The translations under genes were made by a program, and so were the position numbers. A DNA stretch of 64,000 nt from an uncultured Paracoccaceae bacterium (GTDB lineage Bacteria > Pseudomonadota > Alphaproteobacteria > Rhodobacterales > Rhodobacteraceae): the NCBI GenBank assembly GCA_947497065.1, contig CANMEQ010000002.1, positions 186,001-250,000 of the forward strand. Direction: 5' to 3'. The notes beneath the pieces were generated by a model. That model had not been told where the DNA came from, did no database searches, and worked only from the letters and a program-made list of their open reading frames with translations. Positions within the stretch are counted from its first letter, which is position 1. Every line of letters begins with the position of its first letter. Shown piece after piece: positions 17,617-26,369 of this stretch.

Positions 17617-18528
17617 ATGTCCATTCGTCCCGTCGTTGAAAAACGCCAAGCTGTCCCAACCATGGAAGGGGCGGGCGTGCACCTGCACCGCGCCTTCGGG
17701 TTTCAGGACCCTACCGAACTTGACCCGTTCTTGCTGTTTGACGACTTTCGCAACGACACGCCCGCCCATTTCGAACAGGGCTTCCCGTGGCACCCCCACC
17801 GCGGCATCGAAACCATCACCTATGTCCTCAGCGGCGAAGTGGAGCACCAAGACAGCCTTGGAAACACCGGCAATCTGGGCGCGGGCGACGTGCAATGGAT
17901 GACCGCCGGATCGGGGATCATGCACCAGGAAATGCCGCGAGGAAACGCCCAAGGGCAAATGCACGGCTTCCAATTGTGGGGCAACCTGCCCAGCAGCCAA
18001 AAAATGACCGCCCCGCGTTATCAAGATGTCGAGGCCAAAGAAATTCCGGAAATCACCGATGACGATGGCACCACCGTGCGCGTGATCACTGGCGAATTTT
18101 GGGGCAAACGTGGCCCCGTCGATGGCATCGCCGCCGATCCTCAATACCTCGATATCTCCATGCCTGCAGGCGTGAGAAAGACCTTTAAAATCGATACCTA
18201 CCGCCGCGCCTTTGCGTATGTCTTCGATGGCGACGCAGCCTTTGCCGATGCCAGCGCGCCCACCGGTGTGTTGCTCGAAAAAGAGGTGATGGGCGAAGAG
18301 GTGAACATCCGTGATCTCAGCGGGGATCGTACCCTCATCCGCTTCGGCACCGGCGATGAGGTGACCGTGCAGGCGGGGGCGCGTGGCGTCCGGTTCTTGC
18401 TGATCTCCGGCGCGCCCATCGAAGAACCCGTGGCGTGGCATGGCCCCATCGTCATGAACACCCAAGAGGAGTTGCGCACCGCCATGCGCGACCTGCGCAA
18501 CGGCACGTTCATTCGCCCTGCACATTGA
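17617..18528 (+). CDS. Pirin family bicupin protein
   Basis: A 303-residue cytoplasmic bicupin. The N-terminal cupin shows FGFQDPTELDPFLLFDDF, GFPWHPHRGIETITYVLSGEVEHQDSLGN and MTAGSGIMHQEMP, which contain the three His and one Glu of the metal site. The C-terminal pirin domain follows (about residues 180-285). The ATG at 17617 has AGGAGA nine bases upstream. Some bacterial pirins act as quercetin dioxygenases or modulate pyruvate dehydrogenase; no specific role is readable here. It stands alone between lpxL-type and waaA genes. Confidence 0.92.
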   Translation: MSIRPVVEKRQAVPTMEGAGVHLHRAFGFQDPTELDPFLLFDDFRNDTPAHFEQGFPWHPHRGIETITYVLSGEVEHQDSLGNTGNLGAGDVQWMTAGSGIMHQEMPRGNAQGQMHGFQLWGNLPSSQKMTAPRYQDVEAKEIPEITDDDGTTVRVITGEFWGKRGPVDGIAADPQYLDISMPAGVRKTFKIDTYRRAFAYVFDGDAAFADASAPTGVLLEKEVMGEEVNIRDLSGDRTLIRFGTGDEVTVQAGARGVRFLLISGAPIEEPVAWHGPIVMNTQEELRTAMRDLRNGTFIRPAH

Positions 18529-18567
18529 TCAGGGGGCAAACAGGGCCCTCGGGCCGCCACAAAATCT

Positions 18568-19860
18568 CTAGCGGGATAGCGCGGCCTTGATCGCCTCGAC
18601 CGTGCGGGCGCTGGCCCCTGCATTGGCCTCCATGAAGGCCGTGATATCCTCTGACGTCGTCCAATCCGGCCCCGACAGCACCTGCGCCAGCGCAGTGCTG
18701 TCAGCCACCGAAACAGCCACCCCCGCGGCCTCTGCCTCGACAAAGGGGTTTTCAATCGTATGGGTGTAAGGCCCTGTGACAACAGGTTTTTCCAAAGCCA
18801 GCGGTTCGATGATGTTGTGCGCGCCGCTGGTCAAAAAACCACCGCCCGCAACCACCTTATCTGCCAGCGCCAGATAGAAATACATCTCGCCCATGCTGTC
18901 GCCCAACAACACCTGCACCCCATCAAAATCCGCCATTGTCTCTGCGGTTGCCGTCAGCGTCTCATCAAAAACCGCGCTGCGCTGTTTCACCGTGAACCTC
19001 GCCTCGCGCAGCATCTCAGCCACGGTGTCAAACCGCTCCGGCGCGCGCGGCACATAGATGAACAGCGTGTCAGGGGCCTGCGCCAAAATGGCCTTCATCG
19101 CCGCAAAATAGGTCTGGTCTTCACCCTCTACCGCGCTGGCAATGGTCACCACAGGGCGTGATGCGATGGTGTGGGAAAAGGCCTGCGCGGCGGACAAAAG
19201 GGCAGGTGGAATGGGCTGATCAAACCGCAATTCGCCGGTGATATGAATGTTGGGCACACCCACGGCCGCAAACCGATCGGCCTGAAGTTGCGATTTCACA
19301 AACGCGCCCGCGACTTGCCCCATGATCCGCTGCCGGATCCGCAGTTTTGTGCTATCGCGCGCGATGGATTTCGTCGGGTACTGGGCATTGCACATAAACA
19401 GTGGCACAGCCTGCGACCGCGCAGCCATCACCATAGCGGGCCAGATTTCAATCTCCATCGTCAGACCCAGTTTCGGCTGGCAGGCGCGGAAAAACCGTTT
19501 GAACACCCAAGCCATATCCAAGGGCACCCACACCGATGCCACGCGCCCCGCAGCGATTTCATCCGCGAAAACCTTATGCGCTTCGCGACGGCCAGCGGGG
19601 GTGAAATGGGTGAACACCACAGTCTCGCCCGCCGCCAAAAGATCGCGCGCCAGCGGCACCGCAGACCGTACCTCACCTAGGCTAACCGCATGAAACCAAA
19701 TAGGGTTTTGGGGCAGTGCAGGGTAGCGGCCAAACCGCTCGCCCAAATGTTTGGAATAATCCGCGTCGCGCCGCGCGCGATGCCACAGATAGATCAAGAC
19801 CAGCGGCGTCAGCAGCAGCCACAGCACACGGTAGACAAAAAGAAACGCAGCCAAAATCAT
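18568..19860 (-). CDS. waaA: 3-deoxy-D-manno-octulosonic acid transferase (WaaA)
   Basis: A 430-residue GT30 enzyme that adds Kdo to lipid A from CMP-Kdo at the inner membrane. It has an N-terminal hydrophobic anchor (MILAAFLFVYRVLWLLLTPL), the domain opening PIWFHAVSLGEVRSA with the catalytic Glu, VFTHFTPAGRREA, LTMEIEIWPAMV and a C-terminal LGDSMGEMYFYLALADKVVAGGGF nucleotide-sugar site with HNIIEPLALEKPVVTGP. The ATG at 19858-19860 gives the anchor at residue 1; upstream in-frame sequence is ignored. It follows gcrA by 38 bp on the same strand. The more canonical of the two GT30 genes in this window. Confidence 0.9.
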   Translation of the reverse strand: MILAAFLFVYRVLWLLLTPLVLIYLWHRARRDADYSKHLGERFGRYPALPQNPIWFHAVSLGEVRSAVPLARDLLAAGETVVFTHFTPAGRREAHKVFADEIAAGRVASVWVPLDMAWVFKRFFRACQPKLGLTMEIEIWPAMVMAARSQAVPLFMCNAQYPTKSIARDSTKLRIRQRIMGQVAGAFVKSQLQADRFAAVGVPNIHITGELRFDQPIPPALLSAAQAFSHTIASRPVVTIASAVEGEDQTYFAAMKAILAQAPDTLFIYVPRAPERFDTVAEMLREARFTVKQRSAVFDETLTATAETMADFDGVQVLLGDSMGEMYFYLALADKVVAGGGFLTSGAHNIIEPLALEKPVVTGPYTHTIENPFVEAEAAGVAVSVADSTALAQVLSGPDWTTSEDITAFMEANAGASARTVEAIKAALSR

Positions 19861-19898
19861 TTGCCTGCGCCTCTCAAACACATACTTAGCGAAACGGC

Positions 19899-20504
19899 TT
19901 AGCGACGACGGTCGCGGCGCGACGACATCGGCTGGAACGCAACACCCACGTGGGCCTCGCAATAAGGTTTGCCTTGCTGAACAGGCAGACCGCAGAACCA
20001 GAATTGATCTGTCGCAGGGTCACCAACCGGCCATTTGCAGGTCTTTTCTGTCAGCTCCATCAAGCTGATTTTCTTCGCGGTCTTCTCGACCTCGTTCACC
20101 TTGGCCAGAGCCTCGGGCGAAATTTCATTGGCGCTCGGCTGGGGCGGCAAAGGCTGGCCCGCTGGAATTATCGCACGACGACCAGAGGCTGTTTTGGGCT
20201 GTGGCGGTGGAGACGCGCTCACTGTGCGCGGCTCGTCCACCTCGGGCTCCGGCTCTGCGGCCTTTTTCGGCGCAGGCTTTTTCACCGCGGGTTTTGCGGG
20301 CGCCTTTGGTTTTGCATCGGCCTTCGGTGCGGCTGTTTTGGCGGCCCCACCAGATCCGGCACGGTTGGATAGGCCCAACCGGTGCACTTTACCGATCACA
20401 GCGTTGCGGGTCACACCGCCCAATTCCTTGGCGATCTGGCTTGCGGATTGGCCTTCGCCCCACATCTTTTTCAACACTTCGACGCGTTCGTCGGTCCAAG
20501 ACAT
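19899..20504 (-). CDS. gcrA: GcrA cell-cycle regulator
   Basis: A 201-residue alphaproteobacterial transcription factor that acts with RNA polymerase sigma-70 at methylated GANTC promoters. The N-terminus MSWTDERVEVLKKMWGEGQSASQIA and GVTRNAVIGKVHRLGLSNRAGS is the DNA-binding helix-turn-helix. A long Ala/Pro/Lys-rich linker (about 48-120) leads to a C-terminal domain with CKWPVGDP, FWFCG and KPYCEAHVGVAFQP, the Cys-containing conserved block. Expected to be essential or near-essential. It may share a transcript with waaA 38 bp downstream. Confidence 0.96.
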   Translation of the reverse strand: MSWTDERVEVLKKMWGEGQSASQIAKELGGVTRNAVIGKVHRLGLSNRAGSGGAAKTAAPKADAKPKAPAKPAVKKPAPKKAAEPEPEVDEPRTVSASPPPQPKTASGRRAIIPAGQPLPPQPSANEISPEALAKVNEVEKTAKKISLMELTEKTCKWPVGDPATDQFWFCGLPVQQGKPYCEAHVGVAFQPMSSRRDRRR

Positions 20505-20660
20505 ATCTGTTCCACTTATCTGGGCTGGACCCCGGAACGCCGGAAATCCGGTTTCGGGGTTGAGAATTCTGCTAGGGTCCTATTCTAAGCACCCAAGCGG
20601 GGGATACAACCACCGCTGCGACAAAAACCACGTTTGGTGTTGCTGTGCTGCCGTTGGATG

Positions 20661-20692
20661 CCTCCGGCGGGAGTTTTTTGGTCAGAGGAAGA
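20661..20692 (+). repeat. Intergenic motif copy (CCTCCGGCGGGAGTTTTTT..)
   Basis: The best-preserved copy of the recurrent motif, with the hairpin-like CTCCGGCGGGAG followed by GTCAGAGGAAGA. It sits 8 bp before the ATG of the ABC permease, and its GAGGAA is the only plausible ribosome site for that gene, so the repeat seems to have been co-opted as a leader. Confidence 0.55.
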
Positions 20693-20699
20693 CGGGACG

Positions 20700-21503
20700 A
20701 TGGAGCAAAAAATGCAAATGGGCGTGCGGCGGTTCGGGGCTGTCAATTGGCTGGGCACATGGACCTTGGCGCGCCGCGAGGTCTTGCGGTTCATGAATGT
20801 CTGGTCGCAAACCATCATGGGGCCTTTGGTGAATGCGGGATTGTTCTTGCTGATTTTCACCATCGCCATCGGCCCGCGCCGTGGTGATGTGATGGGCGTG
20901 CCGTTCATGGAATTCCTCGCACCGGGCATTTTAACCATGACGGTGATCCAAAACGCATTTGCCAACACGTCCTCGTCGATCATTTCGGCCAAGGTGGGGG
21001 GCAATATCGTTGATACCCTCATGCCACCGCTGTCCGCGTTAGAGCTGTTGGTGGGCTATCTGGCAGGCGCGGTTGCCCGTGGCCTGATCGTGGCTGTGGT
21101 CATCGCAACCGGCGCGGTGCTGTTTTTGGGCATGCCCTTGCACCACCCGTTGATCGCACTTGGCTTTGTGATCCTCGGGTCCATCTTGATGGGCGATTTG
21201 GGCATGGTGGCTGCGGTCTTCGCCAATAAATTCGACCAGATGTCAGCGATTTCCAACTTCCTGATCACGCCTTTGGCGTTCCTATCCGGCACCTTTTATT
21301 CCATCGAAGCCTTGCCGCCGGTGCTGCAAACGCTCAGCCATGCAAATCCGTTTTTCTACATCATTGATGGCGTGCGGTTCGGCACCATTGGTGTCAGTGA
21401 CAGCAGTCCGTGGATCGGTCTGGCCGTTGTTCTCGTTGCATCAGCGATTGTGTTATCTGTGGTCTGGCGCTGGCTGCGGGACGGCTACCGCCTGAAGGCG
21501 TGA
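20700..21503 (+). CDS. ABC-2 type transporter permease (no adjacent ATPase)
   Basis: A 267-residue inner-membrane permease of the YadH/DrrB class with about six hydrophobic segments. WTLARREVLRFMNVWSQTIMGPLVNAGLFLLIF opens the domain and FLISTPLAFLSGTFYS-like sequence (here FLITPLAFLSGTFYS) followed by HANPFFYIIDGVRFG is the ABC-2 signature. ATG at 20700; the ribosome site AGAGGAA nine bases upstream lies inside a repeated intergenic motif. No ABC ATPase gene is adjacent, so its partner must be elsewhere. Its last 51 bp overlap the 3' end of the convergent EamA gene. Confidence 0.88.
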   Translation: MEQKMQMGVRRFGAVNWLGTWTLARREVLRFMNVWSQTIMGPLVNAGLFLLIFTIAIGPRRGDVMGVPFMEFLAPGILTMTVIQNAFANTSSSIISAKVGGNIVDTLMPPLSALELLVGYLAGAVARGLIVAVVIATGAVLFLGMPLHHPLIALGFVILGSILMGDLGMVAAVFANKFDQMSAISNFLITPLAFLSGTFYSIEALPPVLQTLSHANPFFYIIDGVRFGTIGVSDSSPWIGLAVVLVASAIVLSVVWRWLRDGYRLKA

Positions 21504-22394
21504 TCGCGCCACCGCCTCGCGCCACGCCAAAAGCGCGGCCCCCGACACGATGATCGCAGCCCCCGCAAGCGAGACCCCATCGGGCACCACGCGAAACGCG
21601 ATCACATCGTAGAGGGCCGCAAAAATCAGGGTCATATAGGTGAACGGCGTCACGAATGAGGCTTCTGCCCGCGCCAATGCATTTACAAAACAGGTCTGCG
21701 CGCTGGCCATCATCAGCCCCAGTGCCGCCAAAACCACCCATTGTTGGGCGGTGGGCATCGCCCAAACCGGCAGTACGGCACAGGTGATTAAAACCGCGCC
21801 GATACAGTTGTTGATGAGCAAAATTTGCAAAGGCGGCTCCGTGTTGGCGAGCTTTTTGATAAAAATAATCTCGAAGCCTAGGGCCAATGCGGCCCCCAGC
21901 GCCAAAAGGGCCGCCACCTGAAACGTCTCCGGCCCCGGGCGCAGCAAAATCACCGCGCCCACAAAGGCAATCCCAGCCGCCGCCCACCGCCAGCGCCCCA
22001 CTTTTTCGCCCAAAAATGGAATCGCCAAGATCATCCCGAACACAGGGTTCAGAAATGAAATCGCTGTGGCGTCCGACAGGGGGATGAACGCGACCGAGGC
22101 GAACATCAACGTCACGCCCAAGGCGCCAAAACTTGTCCGTCCGACGTGTAAGGCCCAGTTCGGCGCGGCGATCTTTGGTCGCATCACAGCCGCCACGCCC
22201 ACAAATCCGCACAGCGCAAATATGAACCGCCCCTGCGTAATCTGCAACGGATGCAGCGGTGCCCCGAATGTGTCGGTCCCCAACATCTTCGCCGCCAGCA
22301 TGGTGCCTGCGATAAACATCGCAGCCGTTAACATTAGAATGATGGCTGCGGTTGGGTTTTGTGGGCGGTCATTGGGGGGCAAAGTTGCGGTCAT
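21453..22394 (-). CDS. EamA/DMT family transporter
   Basis: A 313-residue inner-membrane protein with about ten hydrophobic segments in two EamA repeats. The first repeat runs from about residue 17 (ILMLTAAMFIAGTMLAAKML) and contains SLAFIPLSDATAISFLNPVF-like sequence (here ASVAFIPLSDATAISFLNPVF); the second ends in SFVTPFTYMTLIFAALYDVIAF. The family exports metabolites such as amino acids or riboflavin; the substrate is not predictable. ATG at 22392-22394. The 3' 51 bp are shared with the convergent ABC permease gene. Confidence 0.88.
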   Translation of the reverse strand: MTATLPPNDRPQNPTAAIILMLTAAMFIAGTMLAAKMLGTDTFGAPLHPLQITQGRFIFALCGFVGVAAVMRPKIAAPNWALHVGRTSFGALGVTLMFASVAFIPLSDATAISFLNPVFGMILAIPFLGEKVGRWRWAAAGIAFVGAVILLRPGPETFQVAALLALGAALALGFEIIFIKKLANTEPPLQILLINNCIGAVLITCAVLPVWAMPTAQQWVVLAALGLMMASAQTCFVNALARAEASFVTPFTYMTLIFAALYDVIAFRVVPDGVSLAGAAIIVSGAALLAWREAVARSRLQAVAVPQPAPDHR

Positions 22395-22650
22395 GTCCGA
22401 TGCCTGTCACGGCCCGTACACCACAGCAAGCACAAAGGGGCTTCTCAAACGCGCCGCGATGGCCTAAGCCATGTCCCATGACACAGATTTTTGCACAGAC
22501 CCAACTCCGACGCCGACGCTGATCTCATCCGATCCGCGCGGTCCTGTTTGGCTGCACCTCTGCCTGTCTAAATCCCAAAACCTTCAAAATCGTTGACTTA
22601 CGCCCCGCGCTCCGGCACCTGTGGGCCTTCATTTATAAAGGGTAATCCCC

Positions 22651-23832
22651 ATGATCTCGACCGTTCTTCCCACCTATAACCGCGCCCCGATGGAGTTTGT
22701 CTCGGGCAAAGGCACTTGGCTGGACAACAAAGACGGTCGACGCTTTCTCGATCTGGGCGCAGGCATCGCCGTGAACGCGCTGGGCCATGCCCATCCGGCA
22801 TTGGTCGAGGCGCTGACAACCCAGGCCAACACCCTGTGGCATGTGTCCAACCTCTATCACATCGGCCCGCAGCAAAAGCTGGCCGATCTGCTGGCGGAAC
22901 ACACAGCCCTTGATACGAGCTTTTTCACCAACTCCGGCACGGAAGCCTGCGAGCTGGCGGTCAAAATGGCGCGCAAATATTGGTTTGAAAAAGGCCAGCC
23001 CGAGCGGACGGATATCATCACCTTCTCCGGCTCGTTCCACGGCCGGTCCGCGGCAGGTATCGCCGCCGCCGGTTCCGAGAAAATGACCCACGGCATGGGC
23101 CCGCTTTTGCCGGGTTTTGTGCACCTTGAATTTGGCGATCATGACGCGCTGACACAGGCCGCGAAATCCCCCAGCGTGGGGGCTATCATGGTCGAGCCGG
23201 TGCAGGGCGAGGGGGGCATTCGCCCGCTGCCAGATGCCTGCCTTAAAGGTCTGCGGGATCTGTGTGATGAACACGGCCTCCTGATGATCCTCGACGAGGT
23301 GCAATGCGGCGTGGGCCGGACCGGCAAACTCTTCGCCCACGAATGGGCCGGCATCGCCCCAGACATCATGATGGTCGCCAAAGGCATCGGCGGCGGCTTC
23401 CCCTTGGGCGCTGTTCTGGCCACCGAAAACGCCGCCCAAGGCATGACCGCGGGCACCCATGGCTCCACCTACGGCGGCAATCCACTGGCCTGCGCCGTGG
23501 GCGCCAAGGTCATGGAAATCGTGACCGAGCCCGCCTTTCTTGAGGATGTGAACCGCAAAGCCGGCCTGCTGCGCCAAAAGCTCGAAGGCCTCGTTGCGGC
23601 ACATCCCGATGTGTTCGAAGAGGTCCGTGGCTCTGGCCTGATGCTGGGCCTCAAATGCAAAGCCACCAACATCGACGTGGTGAACGCAGGCTACGATCAC
23701 GAGCTCCTCACCGTGCCCGCCGCAGACAACGTCATCCGCCTGCTGCCGCCGCTCACCATCACCGACGATGAAATCGCAGACGCGGTCAGCAGGCTCGACA
23801 AAGCCGCAACGCAGGTGACCGCGGATGGCTAA
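22651..23832 (+). CDS. argD: Acetylornithine aminotransferase
   Basis: A 393-residue class III PLP-dependent aminotransferase of arginine synthesis, converting N-acetylglutamate semialdehyde to N-acetylornithine. Visible blocks are FVSGKGTWLDNKDGRRFLDLGAGI, FTNSGTEACELAVKMAR (phosphate-binding), LLMILDEVQCGVGRTGKLFAHE (PLP Asp) and MMVAKGIGGGFPLGAV (Schiff-base Lys). The link to argF two genes downstream on the same strand supports ArgD over related omega-aminotransferases. A TTGACT at 22593-22598 could be a -35 element, but I see no convincing -10 partner. Confidence 0.93.
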   Translation: MISTVLPTYNRAPMEFVSGKGTWLDNKDGRRFLDLGAGIAVNALGHAHPALVEALTTQANTLWHVSNLYHIGPQQKLADLLAEHTALDTSFFTNSGTEACELAVKMARKYWFEKGQPERTDIITFSGSFHGRSAAGIAAAGSEKMTHGMGPLLPGFVHLEFGDHDALTQAAKSPSVGAIMVEPVQGEGGIRPLPDACLKGLRDLCDEHGLLMILDEVQCGVGRTGKLFAHEWAGIAPDIMMVAKGIGGGFPLGAVLATENAAQGMTAGTHGSTYGGNPLACAVGAKVMEIVTEPAFLEDVNRKAGLLRQKLEGLVAAHPDVFEEVRGSGLMLGLKCKATNIDVVNAGYDHELLTVPAADNVIRLLPPLTITDDEIADAVSRLDKAATQVTADG

Positions 23833-24307
23833 ATATACCATTCGCAAACTCACCCGCGCGGATTACCCTATGTTCGAGGGCTGGCTGAACCAGCCCCACA
23901 TCGACGGCTGGTGGGACTCTGCGGGCGTCGAGCTGCGCTTGATCGAAGAAGACATGGAAAAGGACATCGTGCAGATGCACATTGCCCTGTGTGACGGCAC
24001 GCCCTTCGCCTACATCCAAGATTATAACGCCCACGCCTTCGACGCACCGCAATACGCAGACCAACCCGAGGATGCCCGCGCGATCGATACCTTCTTAGGC
24101 GATCCCGCGTTCCTCGGCCAAGGGCATGGCTCTGGATACATTGCCGCCCGCCTGTCCGAATTGCGCCGCAGCTACCCCGTGGTGCTCGCGGACCCCGACC
24201 CGAAAAACACCCGCGCCATTGCCGCCTACGCCCGTGCGGGCTTTCGCCCGCTCGACATTTGTCCGTGCGAAGACGGCGACCCCGTCCAAGTGATGGTTCA
24301 CCCCTAA
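23825..24307 (+). CDS. GNAT family N-acetyltransferase in the arg operon
   Basis: A 160-residue acetyltransferase whose ATG lies inside the end of argD (8-bp overlap), so it is translationally coupled. Acetyl-CoA-binding motif A is visible as FLGQGHGSGYIAARL (about residues 97-111), and the region IRKLTRADYPMFEGWLNQPHIDGWW resembles the aminoglycoside 6'-acetyltransferase/IucB-like branch (Acetyltransf_8). Sitting between argD and argF suggests an acetylation tied to arginine metabolism, but resistance or detoxification is equally possible. Confidence 0.85.
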   Translation: MAKYTIRKLTRADYPMFEGWLNQPHIDGWWDSAGVELRLIEEDMEKDIVQMHIALCDGTPFAYIQDYNAHAFDAPQYADQPEDARAIDTFLGDPAFLGQGHGSGYIAARLSELRRSYPVVLADPDPKNTRAIAAYARAGFRPLDICPCEDGDPVQVMVHP

Positions 24308-24379
24308 CTTCTTTGGTTCCAAAAGACCTCCCCTTGGGGCAGCCCCCCCAAATCCGAGGCGAGATAAAGCAAAAACGAT

Positions 24380-25285
24380 ATGACTGATTTTCTAGACATC
24401 CATAAAACCGCCCCCTCCGATCTGCGCGCGATTATCGACAGCGCAGCGCAGATGAAATCCGCGCGCACAGGCCTGCCCAAAGGCACCCCTGATGCCGAGC
24501 AACCCCTGGCCAACCACATGGTCGCGCTGATTTTTGAGAAACCCTCCACCCGGACCCGCATTTCCTTTGATGTGGGCGTGCGCCAAATGGGCGGGCAAAC
24601 CATGGTGCTGTCGGGCAACGACATGCAGCTGGGCCACGGTGAAACCATCGCCGACACAGCGCGCGTTCTGTCGCGCTACGTCGACCTGATCATGATCCGC
24701 ACCTTCGAAGAGCAAACCCTGCTGGAAATGGCCGAATACGCCACCGTGCCCGTGATCAACGGCCTGACTGACCGCACGCACCCCTGCCAGATCATGGCCG
24801 ACATCCTCACGTTCGAAGAGCACAACGGCCCGATCAAAGGCAAAAAAGTCGTCTGGTCCGGTGATGGCAACAACGTCTTCGCCTCCTTTGCCCATGCGGC
24901 CAAACAATTCGATTTCGACCTGACCTTCACAGGCCCTGAAACCCTGCAACCCGAAGCAGCCCTCGACGGGCTCTACACCACAGAGCGTGATCCGATCAAA
25001 GCGGTGCAAGGCGCGGATCTGGTGGTCACCGACACATGGGTGTCCATGCACGACCCGCAATCCGCACGCGAACGCCGCCACAACCAGTTGCGCGGGTATC
25101 AGGTGAACAAAGGCCTGATGGACCACGCCAAATCGGACGCATTGTTCATGCACTGTCTGCCGGCCCACCGCGACGACGAAGCCACCTCCGAGGTGATGGA
25201 TGGCCCGAACTCTGTGATCTGGGACGAGGCCGAAAACCGCCTGCACGCGCAAAAGGCAATCATGCGCCACTGCTTGGGCAAATAA
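24380..25285 (+). CDS. argF: Ornithine carbamoyltransferase
   Basis: A 301-residue cytoplasmic enzyme forming citrulline from ornithine and carbamoyl phosphate. [16 protein letters not shown] carries the STRTR carbamoyl-phosphate loop, [12 protein letters not shown] the HPCQ motif, and [13 protein letters not shown] the ornithine-binding HCLPAHR motif, which separates it from aspartate transcarbamoylase. It lies 72 bp after the GNAT gene and closes the arg cluster. A strong inverted repeat follows at 25293. Confidence 0.96.
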   Translation: MTDFLDIHKTAPSDLRAIIDSAAQMKSARTGLPKGTPDAEQPLANHMVALIFEKPSTRTRISFDVGVRQMGGQTMVLSGNDMQLGHGETIADTARVLSRYVDLIMIRTFEEQTLLEMAEYATVPVINGLTDRTHPCQIMADILTFEEHNGPIKGKKVVWSGDGNNVFASFAHAAKQFDFDLTFTGPETLQPEAALDGLYTTERDPIKAVQGADLVVTDTWVSMHDPQSARERRHNQLRGYQVNKGLMDHAKSDALFMHCLPAHRDDEATSEVMDGPNSVIWDEAENRLHAQKAIMRHCLGK

Positions 25286-25292
25286 TGAAAAC

Positions 25293-25333
25293 GGCGGCGC
25301 CCCGCTGTGCTTGCGCACAGGTGGGGCGCCGCC
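25293..25333 (+). terminator. Strong hairpin after argF
   Basis: An inverted repeat starting 7 bp after the argF stop. An 11-bp stem (GGCGGCGCCCC with its complement) continues through a small internal mismatch into a 6-bp stem (CTGTGC/GCACAG) closed by a TTGC loop. There is no U-tract, so it may act as a processing or Rho-assisted 3' end rather than a classical intrinsic terminator. Confidence 0.65.
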
Positions 25334-25519
25334 GCACCGCCCGCCATAAACGGTGCAATTGGGGCGCTGTTTCCTGCGGCGCGGCGCCCATGTTTTAAGC
25401 ATTCAAACGCCCCAATCCGGCGCTGACCTCGGGTCGCGTCATAAAAATTTTTCGAAACCATTGCGCGAATGTTGCGTTGAGTTGTCAGATTTTAAACATC
25501 TCAACCAACGGAACCGCTC

Positions 25520-26278
25520 ATGTCTGATATTCAGTCATTCCCGCAAATCCACCCCGCCCCGTTGCGCGCCCACTCCGCGCTGGCCCATAGGCTGAGCTTT
25601 TACCCCGTGCTGCTCACACAGGGGCCCTACACAAAGATGCGAACCCCCAAATTGCCGGAGCCGAAAGGCCCGCGCAGCGGCGTCGCCGGCCACGGACGGC
25701 CGATCAAATTGCTCATCACCGGCGATTCCTCTGCCGCAGGTGTTGGCGTGTCCCATCAAAGTCAGGCCCTGTCGGGCCACCTTGTGCGGCGCTTGGCGCG
25801 CCATGCCCAGATCGATTGGCAATTGGTCGCAAAATGCGGCAACACCACGCCCGCCGCATTGGCGCAGCTGGAACGGCAAGCCGAAGGGCAGGTGGATGTG
25901 GCCGTGACCGGTCTTGGCGTGAATGATATCACCTCGGGGGCAACCTTGGGCCAGTGGCTCGCCCGCACCGATGCCTTGATCGACCATTTGCGTGGCACCT
26001 TGGGCGCCAAACACGTCTATGTCTCGGGCATCCCACCGCTGTCGCAATTCCCCCGTCTTCAAAACCCCCTGCGCTGGGCCCTGGGCCATCAGGCCGAACG
26101 GTTCGACCGCGCCTTACGGACCCATCTGGTAAACCGTGGCGATGCCACATGGATCACCCTCGATGTGGGGCTGGATGACACCAATATGGCGATCGATGGC
26201 TACCACCCAAGTGAGACCGTCTACCAAGAATGGGCCGTGACCGTCTCGCGCCGCATTCGCCGCGATCTGGACCTCTAA
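25520..26278 (+). CDS. SGNH/GDSL hydrolase family protein
   Basis: A 252-residue hydrolase. ITGDSSAAGVG (about residue 68) is block I with the nucleophile Ser in a GDSS rather than GDSL setting, VTGLGVNDITSG is block III with its GxND, and GYHPSETVYQEWA supplies the catalytic Asp/His pair (block V, with DGYHPS). No signal peptide is seen, so a cytoplasmic esterase or lysophospholipase-like role is likely. Monocistronic, between the arg cluster and 6-phosphogluconate dehydrogenase. Confidence 0.85.
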   Translation: MSDIQSFPQIHPAPLRAHSALAHRLSFYPVLLTQGPYTKMRTPKLPEPKGPRSGVAGHGRPIKLLITGDSSAAGVGVSHQSQALSGHLVRRLARHAQIDWQLVAKCGNTTPAALAQLERQAEGQVDVAVTGLGVNDITSGATLGQWLARTDALIDHLRGTLGAKHVYVSGIPPLSQFPRLQNPLRWALGHQAERFDRALRTHLVNRGDATWITLDVGLDDTNMAIDGYHPSETVYQEWAVTVSRRIRRDLDL

Positions 26279-26369
26279 TCGCGGCCTTTGCAGCCGGCAA
26301 ACCCAGAAATCTGACTTGTCCTTGGAGCAAGATCGCCCTAGCTACATCTGGGATACCAGAGGAGTTCAC

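Noticed and set aside
22633-23853. Long open frame antisense to argD
   Set aside because: A shadow of argD: no motif and its composition follows from the third-position GC of the real gene.
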